From Cladobotryum mycophilum (Eukaryota > Ascomycota > Sordariomycetes > Hypocreales > Hypocreaceae), in contig CM071589.1 of the NCBI GenBank assembly GCA_036429605.1, forward strand, positions 7,254,001 through 7,318,000: a DNA stretch of 64,000 bases. Direction: 5' to 3'. This document shows, in pieces, positions 34,816 to 46,565 of this stretch; position 1 is the first letter of the stretch, and every line of letters starts with the position of its first letter. The notes beneath the pieces are model-generated. The model saw only the letters and a list, made by a program, of their open reading frames with translations. It did no database searches and was not told the origin of the DNA. Position numbers and translations under genes: made by a program.

Positions 34816-36306
34816 ATAGAGGGACACGACAGGCGGCCGATTTTTTTCCAAACCAGATCAGGGTGTGATCGTGGATATATAGGTAAACACCTAGATCATC
34901 ATGAGATTTGTTATTGTGTGTTATCAATGTCACGGCACTGGAACGCTGTCAATGCCGGGGACAGACAAGACATTCCCTCTCCATGGTCATATTAATAAGA
35001 CATAGGTGGACCCCAAAAAGTGGGATGGGATGGGATAGAAAAGGTCGGAGCTCCGGGTGAAATGTGCTGTTGCTGCAGCAGCTGCAAAGTTACACAAGCA
35101 TTATGGAAGCAGTGCTTTCTTGTCCAGTCATTAGTAAAAATAAATGAGGAAGCTTGGGTCATTTCATGCAGCACGAGCGGGTATTTGCTGTTGGGAATAA
35201 AACAAGACAAGACAATGTGTCGGCTGATTTCAGCATCCATCCATCCATCTACTAATGGGGTGATGACAAGTCCCGGAGATCCTCCCCCCCTCCCCTCATA
35301 CAAGTATGAAGCCCTGCAGTGTCTGAGCCACCTGGGGGGATGGGTCAAATCAAATGTGGCAAAGCGGAAAAGGAAAGAAAAAACAATCTGCCAAGGGTGT
35401 GATTTACCTAATACCACAAGTGCTATAGATTACAGACCGCTCGTCTCCATTCGAGCAAAGACATTGTTACCTACTTGTATTTGGCATTGACAAGCGAAAA
35501 TGTTTTAGACTGGGCTGCCAATGAATCGATTAGGCTTCGCGTTTGGGGGAAGAGAAGCAGGCAAAGAGGGTCATGGGCCCTTGAAGATGTGACATGGTTA
35601 TACTGTAGATGGAAGTTCCGTACAGTCCCATACAGTAGGCCCTTAATACAGTATGGGGACTACATACTTCGTATATCGAGGAGGGTGGTGTGCGTATCCC
35701 ACGCCCATTCCAACCCACATCGGCCATCCTTCTCTCTCTCCTCTCTCCCGCGCGTGTGAGAACGTACACATGGGCACGTACCACTACCGCACACACGCAC
35801 ATAGCACGCACACAGTACCGGAGTAATAGATTTAGGTCTTCCCCGCCTTCCCCGAAACCTTGGAGCGTTGCCCCCCTCCCCGTTTTCGTCTCAGCGAATT
35901 CAACGCGGGCGCCTTCACATGCATAGTAAATTCCTTAGTCTAGAGTCCTTGCTTGTTTCGCCGTCTTCATCCAAAATGGGTTGCACTGATTCTTCTGTCG
36001 AAGACACGCTAATCAGGCTGGCGTCATTTCTCTTCCCGCCGTCAATTTTTCTGTATTCACCAAGGCAGGGATGGTGATGGTGATGGGTAGATGGAGGGCC
36101 GAGTAGTAAACCAAGACATTATTCCAAAGGGGTGGAATGCGATTGTTCAGGTCCCCTTTTTCAGGGCCGTTTGTTTCCCATTGAAGTCCAGTCTCAGTCT
36201 GTTGGTTGGTTCTGCACCTGAAGTCATGCAAAGGGAGGGGAAGGGAGCCCCGATCTGGATCCGATTTCTTCCTCCCGCCTCTCTGCCAGATTTTGGGCAG
36301 CATTCC

Positions 36307-36320
36307 TTTTTTTTTTTTTT
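36307..36320. repeat. T14 homopolymer
   Basis: The longest T run in the gene-free 34.7-40.9 kb region; listed as an anchor for low-complexity content. Confidence 0.9.
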
Positions 36321-39300
36321 GCCTTTTGCGCCCCCTTTCGTGGCTCAGAGGCCCAATCAAGAGGCCTCATACCGCATTCGCCGCCTGACTGGGGACCGAC
36401 ACGCCCTCTCACAATTACGACCCAAGGTGAAACAACGATGGTAGTCTGATGTACCATCGTCTCTGACCGATCAAGCGGGACTATTACTTGTATCAGAAAA
36501 AAGAAAAGCGATTTATGCATCTCAGCAAATCATCTACACCGAAATGCAACCCACACACAGATGTGCAACCCACTGACTGGCCAAGCCCATCCGCCAACTC
36601 TTGACTGTTTTGGCGAAAACTAGAAAAAGGGCCGCTCCCCGGCTGCACTACCTGCCGAGGTCGAGGAACGATACTAAGAACCACAAGCCAAACAAGATAA
36701 GGACAAAAGGAAAGCCTCTTACTTGATCAAGAATAAGAAACGACCACATCGGGCATTCCATCAAGAGGCCAAGAAAGCGCTTGGCTTTTGGATCTGCGCA
36801 CGCACTGCCGGGCTATCTCTCGCTGCTGTTCCGCCGCCGCCGCGTCTCCCCCTCTCCGTCTTCAGAGGCCAATGAGTTTGTTCGCCAAGAAAGCCTCATT
36901 CGCTCCTACATATGTCGGCTTACAAGTATGTGGGCTTCCTCGCCTCCTCTCAAAAACCGAGCTTTGGGGGCCAATCCTTAACGATGGAAGTAAGCCCTCC
37001 GAGAAGATGATGGGTAAACATCTCCCGTTTACCGACCAATCCCCATGCCCATCAGGTTTCAGGCTCCCAAGGTCTCATCCTCGTAAGGTCTTAGACCTCC
37101 TCTCACCACCCTCCTGTCTTCGTGAATTTGACTGCGACAAAGAATGATGGCATTGATACACGTGTCTTTAGTGGAGAAGACACAGCTGGCCTTGCTTTCT
37201 CTACCTTTTCGCATTTGCCATCTTTGCATTAGGGCTTGAGCGAATGTTCGATCGCACACCGTTCGTCTGCTAGTGCTCGCAAGTGCTCAAGCAGCTCGAG
37301 AGTGGCACCGTAAACTTCCCTTACCTGCCCCTTGCATACCCTTTCCAACCTGTTCAGCTCTTGAAGACGGGAGGGAGGGATTTCGGAGGAAAAAGCACAG
37401 ATCATTATCTATGGGAGAGGGTGCTTGCGACCGCCACTGTTGACATGGACTGTAATTTTTGCGTCATAACGCCCTGTCCCCCCCCCGACACGTAACGCCC
37501 TTGTGACACAGTCACAGTTACCCTGTACTTGAAAGCCTTTTTCTTTCTTCGTGCATGCCATGATTCCATCATGATTGAGAAATGATCCATGGATATCTTG
37601 AATTGAAGAAAACCAGGATCAACTTCCCAAGGCTTTGGTGTTAAGAATGTGTCCATATCGACGCGTCTTAGCCCTGCCATGCTATTCATCAAAGCCAATG
37701 GGTTACTGTCATGAATCCAATTTCTGCATCAATATCTTCAAAGAAACTCTAGTTACAAAGTAAATAAACTACGCATCGTCTTTGATCGACAAATGGTATT
37801 GACAGAAAGACATCTTTGTATGGGGGAATTCCCCTTCAAGTCTCCAAGGTGTCATCATTGCTAAGATCAAAGATCTTTAGCGGGAAGACACGACGACCAA
37901 TATTGTCATTGGATCTATCACGACATTCTATAGCTGCTTTGTTATCAAGGCACAAATGGCGACTTCGGTCTAATGAGACCAATAATTGGGATCAAAGGTT
38001 TCTCATCATCATGATAAACGCGCGCATGTCCGGCTCCTGTGCACATTCACCCACACCTATATCTTGAACATGAGCGCAGACCTGGGGTAGGCGTCATGGA
38101 CAGAAATCTAGAGCACAACTATACTCTTAATACAATGCGACTATGCACAAGAGAATCAAATGAGCATGCAAAGCTGTTCATATCAGTCATCCACATGCGG
38201 ATCACGAAGCCAGCTTCTACCTCAGAGGGTTCGATAGAAAGCCCCCGATCAGTGCAGTGGGCAAATAAAGGTAATTAACTCTAGTTTCAAGGAAGGGAAA
38301 ACTTGAGTGTCAATACTATGCTTCTCTCTTGCTGTTTGTCGATTGTCTCCTACAATCTACTCGTTGGCTGCTCTGGCTCGGCTGACCATTCTGTCTTGCT
38401 TTTGTTTCATTCTTTTGTTGTATGAAGCTTGGGGTATTTTGGCGCAGGGAGACAGACTTGATATTAAGGCGGCACGAGAGTCCGTTAATATAACCTCAAG
38501 TCTGTAGCTATCAAACGCGGCATACGAGAGTCTGGTTCACGAAACGAGTAAAAGAGTTGGGGGGAACGGGGAGAAGATCTGTCAAGGGAAATGCAATCAC
38601 CTATAACGCTCTATATACGAAGCAGAAGATGGGCCATTTATTCCCAAATCAAATCACCTGATAAACCCCCTGACAGTCATCCATCCAACCCTTTGGCACG
38701 CAAGGTTCTTGAGCTCGACTGTCGTACGCTTATGATGCATAACGGCAAATGTTTGCGGATACTGATGATGAAAGAGTGGGCAAGCCGTGAATTGGAGGGA
38801 AAACAAGTCTGTTTCAAAAACCTCGTGCAAGTTAATCATCTTACTCAGTATCGACTGACTCATATTGAAGCCCGGAGAAACTCTTACTCTTTCCAGCTTT
38901 GATTACGCCCCCAACAATTTATCACAAGACAGATTGCCCCAACTTTCGGTACCTTCACTGTCAAATCTTCAATCTCATTATTATCCTTCGATAACACAAC
39001 ACGCAGGGAGATTTCAATGGCAGACCCCTTTCTGATCGAATTTATGAGGAGAACATGGCGACCCAAGCATCCCCCGTGTAATTCATAACCGTCAGATCAA
39101 GATATACACCTCGGTAGAATACAGAAACCTCTTATCCAAAGCTGACATCGCAGTTCAACCACTATTTCAATGCTGGGCTATATGATGGTCAAAGTAGCTG
39201 ACACAGTCACTCAGTTCATCTGCGTGTATAAGCATTCACCGACCATTGATGGAAACATGACATATAATTCATTTCTTAATAAGGGGTCAGGATCATCACT

Positions 39301-40866
39301 GACGGAAGAATTCCAAAGGGTAAGATTATGTATATAAACCGCCATGACAAGTTTTTCTTCTTATCGCGCTTCCCGCGGTGGACAAAAGGTCCGTGTGCTT
39401 CCATTGGGATATAACCGAAGTCAGAAGCTACTGCACGCGAGGGCGAAAATACGAGCACTGAGACAATCTTTGTCAGTCAACGCTTAAATAGACAACTACG
39501 ACTGATGAGTAGATATACAAGTAAATGGCGCACGCAAGTATGGTTAGGATGCGACATGAACTTGGAGGTGAAAGGTGTTGAGAGACAGACATGCGGTTAT
39601 GATTGGTAGCAAATATGATTAATAATGAGATGAGCACCCCATTGACAAACCGTCCGTCAAGTTGGTGTTTGGCCAAACCATCTCTTAATCCTGATTCAGA
39701 CATTAGAGTGGACGAACTACCTAAGCGATGCTATGGCGGCTTGCTCTATGGCACCGCATTAGGCTTCTTTGCCATAGGTCCACTGCAACCACTGTTGACG
39801 AAAAGCTTCAGTTGGCGTGTTATAGATTGACCAATTATTGATGATGCCCGCCCATAGGTGTCTAGACTCTAGCCTACCGAAGATGACAATGTGGTAGCAG
39901 ACATTCTGAGGATCTCATTGACGATGGAAGAATTTGCCCTTTGCTTACATCATTCTCTGATGACCCCATTTAGGCGAAATGAATAGATAATGAATAGGCT
40001 GGAGCTGAGCTTTATCTTGCAGGGGTTCGGGCATCCCATTGTTCGGTTATTGTTCCCTTGAATAAGAAAGTGGGTTTTAAATATTGTGTCATACACACAT
40101 CATAGTTACTTGTACTCCTACCGCTCAACTGTTCTCAGTCAGTAAGTGGCGGCATGTCCAATTTTGGCTACCAACTGTCGGTCGGTTCACTTAATGGGAG
40201 TGCGTATGAATCAGTTACCTTGACTTGAGGTAGGACTGAAACGGGCCGGAGCCATACGGTTGGCGGGCTCGTTTACAGCAGCCAATAAAGATGTCATGGC
40301 CAAGAAATGTCTGAGATGCCAAAAACACTCGCACTGGGGTTCTGCTTATGGTTCCTGAGTAGGACGACGGAGGACCTACATTGCCGTGCATAACCTCCCT
40401 TCCTCAAATGCGGTGACCGGGATGACAGCTGGATCTCTAGGGCTCCCAAGGAGCTGGTGAGATGCTACGATGCGGCTAATATGAGCCGAAACAGACATGC
40501 AGGGTTGGCAGGGGTGGGGGGAACCGGCCCGCCCTCAGCCTTGCTCTGATTCGTCTACTCGTATTCTATTTCACTTCTTCGCCCTGCGTCCATGCAACCA
40601 TTTACTTTTGAAGGGTTTTGTGGATGTACCAATTTTGTAAGACGTCGGATTGATTGCATGGATAGGAGGGACCAGGAGACTGGTCGGTGGGATTTATTAG
40701 TTGACAACGATGCCGCCGTCTTCAAGCCATTACCATTGGCGTGGCGCTACAAATCTGTCGAACTGTTCAAGTTGTTCTATAACAGGCCTTCTTCTACCTC
40801 TATCAATCCTCCAGCTTCTTCTCATACTAAGAAGGGAGTATTGCATATTCACGTCGATACATCACA

Positions 40867-41709
40867 ATGGACAAATACGTTCTCGCCAATATCCCAGAGT
40901 TCGAGGAGAAACTCGCCCAGCGCAACATAGTCAACTCGGTCCCCCATCTCATCCCCGTACTCGACCAACTCCCAGACAAATTCATCCTCCTAGATGTAGG
41001 CTGCGGCCCCGGTAGCATCACATGCGATATAGCGAAGCGACACCCGTCTGCTACAATATTAGGAATAGACGCCAGCCCGGAAGCAGTAGAGAAGGCTCGA
41101 CAATATGCAAAGGACATAGGAGTAACCAACACTCTATTCACTGTCGGCGATGGCCTTGACATAGCAGCCGTTGCTACACAACCAGGGTTCGAGGCCGTTC
41201 TTGGAGGCTGCGATGTGGTCAACACCCACCAAGTTCACATTCACGTTCAAGACGCCCAGAAATTGATGCGAGAGCTCTATGCGGCTGCAAAGCCCCAAGG
41301 CGGAGTGGTCTGCTGCCGCGAGGGGCACATGGGAATGCTGGGTCACTGGCCCGCGTCACAGGGCATGGCTGAAATCTTTGTTGCGATTGCCAAGTTGATG
41401 CAGGCTCGCGGACAGGACCCCTTTGTGGCAACTAAATTATTTTCCCATGCCTTGGCCGCGGGTTTCAAGCTAGAGAATATCACAACTGGTATGGGCAGCT
41501 GGGTGTACGCAACTCCGAAAGAGCGCAGAGAGTGGGTGGACTTGACGATTGGCAGCATGAAACATGTCTTCATGTCCAATAAGCAGGCTGCATCCATGCT
41601 TTCGGTTGACATATCTCAGGTAGTGGAGGAAGCGGAGGCATGGGTACAAGCTGAAGATGGATGGTTTGGGGTACCTTGTCCGCAGGTTATATGTCGGAGG
41701 CAAGATTGA
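40867..41709 (+). CDS. Class I SAM-dependent methyltransferase (UbiE/Coq5-like)
   Basis: An intronless frame of 280 residues from ATG 40867. The glycine-rich SAM motif I reads LDVGCGPGS (42-50), then an acidic end of beta-2 (GIDAS), a motif near VGDGLD for the adenine contact, and a post-motif region with PQGGVVCCRE. Such methyltransferases, about 270-290 residues, are common beside or within fungal secondary-metabolite loci and methylate O, N or C of small molecules. No signal peptide or organelle sequence is evident. Substrate unknown. The nearest gene on the same strand is the phosphotransferase-fold gene 1.25 kb downstream. Confidence 0.9.
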   Translation: MDKYVLANIPEFEEKLAQRNIVNSVPHLIPVLDQLPDKFILLDVGCGPGSITCDIAKRHPSATILGIDASPEAVEKARQYAKDIGVTNTLFTVGDGLDIAAVATQPGFEAVLGGCDVVNTHQVHIHVQDAQKLMRELYAAAKPQGGVVCCREGHMGMLGHWPASQGMAEIFVAIAKLMQARGQDPFVATKLFSHALAAGFKLENITTGMGSWVYATPKERREWVDLTIGSMKHVFMSNKQAASMLSVDISQVVEEAEAWVQAEDGWFGVPCPQVICRRQD

Positions 41710-42963
41710 TTCTGGAATGTGGTATGAAACTGTAATAGTAATTTAATGAATTGCCCCCGAGATTCCCCCTCCCTTTTTCATACCAATGACGTGACCCATG
41801 GCTCGCTGGCTTGCTGCCGATACATGGATATGAGACTGAAACGATAAAAAGGTAAACGTATGATGGGCAGCGTATTGAGAACATTTCATCATACTGATGG
41901 GTACTGATCAAAGCACAATCTTGAAGTGGTTCGTACAGATGACTGCAGTTCTCCGGGCAGGGGTTCAAGTAGCCTGAGTCAACATCCCTTCCCTTTTTCA
42001 GCTCCTTGACTCAGAAAAGATGCCTGTGAGGCTCTGATATCACCAAGTCACCACCATGGAAGAGAAAAAGCACTTGTAGTTAATCTCACGAGTGTAATGT
42101 CTTCGTCATTGTCTTAGGAATGTGCATAAACGAACAGACCCACTCGCTCCCAGCTCTGGCGGCGATTTATTATTAGTCGTCATTTTCACTGCATGTTGAA
42201 GAGGGAGAGGGAGATGGGCATTGAATCCAAGACATGTCAAGGGTATTTGCTGCCGAACCGAGCTAGAGGATCTCAGTCCGGGATTCCTCATTATTGAGGC
42301 CCAAGCCACTCCAATATCTCGCTTCAAGAGATTTCAGGAGTACATACGCCCTTCAACATGGCCACTAGAGGATGCTTCCTGTATGTGTTTACGTAAAGTT
42401 TTAATATCTTCGTAGGGTGTTGATACGGTTAAGCGAAGCAGGTCATGCGGAGGAAACCCACCGCCATTGAGCATGATGTGCATTCTTTGGATACAGTCAT
42501 TCTCTGCATGATATGGCTATTGGTCGGCTATATGGCTGCATGCACTCTAATGCATCGAATGTCGATACGGAGGACATGATTGGTTTTCCAGCCCCGGAGT
42601 TGACTGACGGCTAATGATTCGCACACCAATCAGGCCTTGCACTACCCCAACCAGGAGCCAACCTATTCTAGAGTAGGAGTTGCTCTCAAGATGAAGCATG
42701 CGAAGAACATCAGATGACTTTTCTGGAAACCCCATTACGGATCGCATTCGAGTTAAACATTGGAAATGAAAGCATTGTTGTTATTAATACAGCTGCTGAT
42801 TGGGGTCCTTGCGTGCCCAACTCTTGGTTCATATGTTTGCCTACCCTGTAGAGAAATGGGCATTCTTGGTGGTGCTACCGAAATTTTGCCTTCGAATAGA
42901 TCTGCTGTTTGCGAAGTTGTGGTATCGCCTCAAGGATTTCAAACCCCTGAAGAATCGTGCACC
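41710..42963. other. Intergenic region
   Basis: About 1.25 kb between the methyltransferase and the phosphotransferase-like gene. The phosphotransferase frame is open back to 42760 with a hydrophobic stretch, but I do not think that part is translated. Nothing else recognised. Confidence 0.4.
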
Positions 42964-44180
42964 ATGCCAAAGTCACCAGAACCTCGGCGCGTCGCACAGA
43001 TTATGCTCTCATGGCTTGACCTAGAACTCATCTCATGTGAGGAGCTCCAGGCTCTTTGGGCTGGCTATGGCCACATCTGCGCCATTAAAGCCCGCCCAAT
43101 CCGCGGCCAGGTTCCCGCCTCATGGCATCCCTTTTCCAAAGACGACACGGTTCATCTGATTCTGAAGCTCATCTCCCCCCGGGACGTGTCGGCGATGAGG
43201 GCCATATGCGCAAGATGCTCAGCTATGAAGTCGAGCAGTATTTCTACGACGAGGTTTCTCCGTACCTTGGGGATGAGGTTACCGTGGCCAAGTGTTTGGC
43301 GTCCACGCGACACATGCGAGACAAAGCTACTGCAGATGGGCTTGATGGTCTGACAGCCACACTCATGAGTGATTTGCGCCTCGCATTCCCCGTCGCTGGA
43401 GAGAAGAGATCTGTTCTGTCCCAGCGCCAAGTTGATGCATCGCTAGAATGGCTGTCAAGGTTTCACAGCAGTTCCTGGAAATTAATACCTACCGAATTGA
43501 ACAGCCTTGTTCTGCCTCCTCTAGAGGAGATGAAAAGAAGGCAAGGCGATTCCCCCAGCGATGGAGGAGCTCTGTGGTTGAATGGAGGATACACGTATCT
43601 CGCGACACGGCGGAACGAGTATGGAGATCTTGCTGGCGACAAAGCCTCTGAGTGGTCAGATGCCTTTTGCCATCCCATTGCAGGATCGGAATCGATTGCA
43701 GAAATGGTTGCCCGTTTTCTAACTCCAACGGGACGGCCCTTTGAGACGTACATACATGGCGACGTAAAATCCGAGAATCTCTTCTCCACAGGCGCTGGAG
43801 ACAAGGTTGCCTTTTACGACTTCCAATATGTCGGAATGGGCCTCGGCGTGTGCGACCTAGCTAAGCTGTTCACTTGCGCTGTGCCCTTGAACATGCTCAC
43901 AGGTAGCAGGAGGGTGCCGGAAGAGCTCTCAATGGAGGATGGGGAGAAGAAGCTGCTTGAATACTACCTAAGCACCCTCATGAGCCATCGACCAGAGGGG
44001 ACCACGTTTGAGTATGAATGGGATATCTTTGTTAGACATTGGGAGACGGCTCTGGTCGACTGGTGTCGGTTTCAGGCGTCGTGGGGGTTTTGGGGCAACA
44101 CAAACTGGCTTCAGGCAAGAGTCAGAAGTATTCTGAGCGACGAGGGCTGGCAGAACTGGCTTCAGAAACAGCTCGAGTAA
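42964..44180 (+). CDS. Aminoglycoside-phosphotransferase-fold (APH) kinase, one-base frameshift
   Basis: The frame beginning at ATG 42964 runs through a kinase-like N-lobe (SWHPFSKDDTVHLILKLISP) until the C6 run at 43175-43180. Continuity is then kept only by moving to another frame, which runs from GRVGDEGHMRKML to TGA-free sequence ending at 44180. One extra C would join them into about 405 residues. The C-lobe has the APH catalytic loop YIHGDVKSEN and the metal-binding Asp in YDFQYVG. The fold is shared by aminoglycoside and choline kinases and many uncharacterised fungal proteins, all ATP-dependent small-molecule kinases. Either the gene is a recent pseudogene or the C run was misread. 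Without the extra base translation stops soon after the run. Confidence 0.75.
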
Positions 44181-45104
44181 TGGCGATTAGCTTGAAAGGG
44201 CGTACTTTTATTCTGGCTGACTTCAGCGCTCGGTGAACAATGTCTACATAGGCATTTTGAAGGCATATCCAAGCGTACGATGACCAGCCAAGTAGAAAAG
44301 ATTGCATAGTCTCTGGGTATAGAAGACTCGGGTTTCGTGATTTCTAGATATTGCTCTTACTCCTGTTTATTTTCTTCTATCGCCCATGATCCTTCTTGTT
44401 GTATTGTATTCCTCTTATTCCCCTGTATTTTGTTCCCCTTGTTACGTGGTAGAAAGTCTTTGGACTTGGAATTTGAGGGATTAGGGTTCTATATTTTAAA
44501 CGATTCTTTGATACAGGACGTTAGCGAAGACTGCATTGCTGTAGGCATTAGACAATAGCTGGAAAACAAACTGGCTTTCTGTCCCTGGGGGCACCATAAA
44601 ATTGAACGAAATGTTGTCCTCATTGTAAAAAGAAAATGACATATTAATCTTTAATGGCCAGATCGTCTCACTAAACAAGCCAACCTATGGCCATCTTGAA
44701 TGCTGCCCGTGAGCTAGGCCTTCCTTTACTCTAAATAAATTGTATCTTACTGAGAAGTACAAGATCCTGTACCATACCCTAATCCTGGATGTGTGATTGA
44801 GACCTCCAAGAAGTGTCTAGGGTAGTGAATGCTGTCAATTCCCAGCACACCTGCATTTTCACAGGTCAATACAAAATCTTCTATTGTTAGGTGTCAAAGT
44901 AGACCTATTTCTCGTAAAACTCGCACAGTTTGAGAACTGGCAATGAAATGGTGAAATGTAGTCTCCAATTGCTGGGTTCGGTTCGTATGATGGCGGAATA
45001 AGAGTATCGCAGACGTCTATGAAAAACGGAGCTAATTGCAGGAAATACTAATCATTCCATCTTGTAATAGCATTGGTAGCTTACTGTATTATATATTATT
45101 TGGT
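44181..45104. other. AT-rich intergenic region
   Basis: About 0.9 kb, AT-rich, with short chance frames only. No gene or RNA recognised. Confidence 0.5.
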
Positions 45105-45112
45105 TATATAAG
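45105..45112 (+). promoter_or_regulatory. TATA box of the disrupted secreted-protein gene
   Basis: TATATAAG 132 bp before the ATG at 45244. The promoter seems preserved although the reading frame is broken. Confidence 0.45.
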
Positions 45113-45243
45113 ATCACTATGGACATTCCAAGGGTATAGATTAGGTGACGCCCGCCCTGTATGCTGTTCTCATCATCGACGTCTCAAACCATTGATCAAA
45201 GACGGCATTTAATCTACACAATCATCATTCCATTTGAATCACA

Positions 45244-45896
45244 ATGGAACTGAAGAGACTCGTCTTCTTTGTCCTCCCTGCAATTACCCAGCTAGCTCTG
45301 ACACAGGAGCACCGCCAGACAATGTGTTCGTAAAGAACAACACCCTACAGCCGATGGCTGCGGTCTCAGTTGTGCACAAGTATAGCGACGTTTATAAGAA
45401 CGAGCAAGCTTGGGACGTTATTGCACCGGGAGAATACGGCAAAGGCGCAATGGAGGTTGATTATAATACCGGCAGTCTGACTACTGGTAGGGATTGGTGA
45501 CTGATTACCTGGTACAACGAGGACGTGTCCAGGCTCTACTATTCGAACCCAGACAATTTCCGCGAGGTTGTAGACTTTCTGGAAGACATAGCACCAGACG
45601 TCATTGCTGCAGCCGTCGGGGTTCTCGCTGGCGTGTATGCCACCAGCCTTCCGGGGAGTGTGGGTGCTGCTGTTGCTGTGACATCTCTCGCCAAGGCTAC
45701 GACATCGAAAATACTCAACACGGAGAGCACAGTTGGATTAAAACAGCATATTCTAAGAGTCAAAGACGAGGAAACGGCGAACATTATTATCATCAACAAT
45801 GACAACACAATTACCTTTCACTCTACCTCGGGTGATTCCGAAACTGTCTATGACTGGGAGCCTGTTAAGAAAAAGAAGGCTAGCAAATTACCCTAA
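45244..45896 (+). pseudogene. Disrupted secreted protein, resembles fungal up-regulated-in-Daf-2 domain proteins
   Basis: The ATG at 45244 starts a good signal peptide (MELKRLVFFVLP), but this frame ends after 29 codons. From about 45306 the coding potential continues in another frame with VFVKNN, VVHKYSD and VDYNTG, implying loss of one base near 45306-45309. That frame is then cut by a TGA at 45498-45500, exactly where a Trp codon is expected, and continues in the same frame through ITWYNED, a hydrophobic Ala/Gly/Val-rich helix, KQHILR and TITFHS to TAA at 45894-45896. From memory of the family, this order matches small secreted fungal proteins annotated as up-regulated in Daf-2 domain proteins; their function is poorly known. 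Two separate lesions make a non-functional copy the simplest reading. Confidence 0.7.
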
Positions 45897-46435
45897 CAGT
45901 AGATCGGGCTATGCATCTGAGATCGGACACGGGAGACTTCTGAGCAGCTGCATGGATGGACGGCTTAAGTGGACGGTGTGAGATTTTGATGCCGCTGAGG
46001 AAAGTGGATCACCAGATTCACGTGAGCCGGGAGGGTTATGGCTGTAATCTAGGGTCTCAGGTTAGAAAAACAATAACATCTATCATAGTAATACGATCTG
46101 GTCTTTGGTTTTTTATATTATCGTGAATCTTCCACCAGTGGCGTCGTGCCATCTGTCACGCCCCGCGATGCCCCTCACCAAGTGTTGCACCCGACCCCTC
46201 CGGCCCGCCTATCAAAGACGGATCGATGCAAGGATGTTCATTGGATTCAACCCCACGAACTCGCTGGGACTTGCATATTGTGTGTTTTTATGATTTCAAG
46301 CTCCCGAAAATCTTCGGTAATGAAACCTGAATTACGTTGTTTGGTTGTCATGTGCATCACGATGGCATCATCAATCTGTATGAGGATCCATCGAACACGG
46401 GACGGACGGCAACTCCCAGGGCTAGTGGAAATGCC
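45897..46435. other. Intergenic region before the decarboxylase gene
   Basis: About 540 bp with no recognised gene; the right end is the promoter of the PSD-like gene. Confidence 0.45.
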
Positions 46436-46442
46436 TATAAAG
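46436..46442 (+). promoter_or_regulatory. TATA box of the PSD-like gene
   Basis: TATAAAG 130 bp before the ATG at 46566; spacing typical of the other TATA boxes in this window. Confidence 0.5.
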
Positions 46443-46565
46443 TCGGGTGATCGAACTATCTTGGCTTTCTGTCTCGCTTACATCTGGATTTCAAGTGCTA
46501 TTACGTTGTACATCGATTCACTCAATTGACACAGTGCTTGTTGTCCCGTCTCACAGTTATCCAAC

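Larger units (their letters stand above)
34694..40866. other. 6.2-kb gene-free region
   Basis: The longest gene-free stretch in the window. It contains many low-complexity tracts: GGTTGGGAAG repeats (34790-34815), CATC repeats near 35230, a pyrimidine run (35730-35750), a T14 run (36307-36320), and CA-rich tracts near 35790. Frames of up to 156 residues (35020-35490, 36788-37147) lack domains and look like chance. I find no transposase fragment, terminal repeat or RNA gene. The left end is the DHA2 promoter and the right end the methyltransferase promoter. Confidence 0.45.

Noticed and set aside
36788..37147. 119-residue plus-strand frame
   Set aside because: Low-complexity Pro/Ser-rich sequence without a recognisable domain or neighbouring exons.
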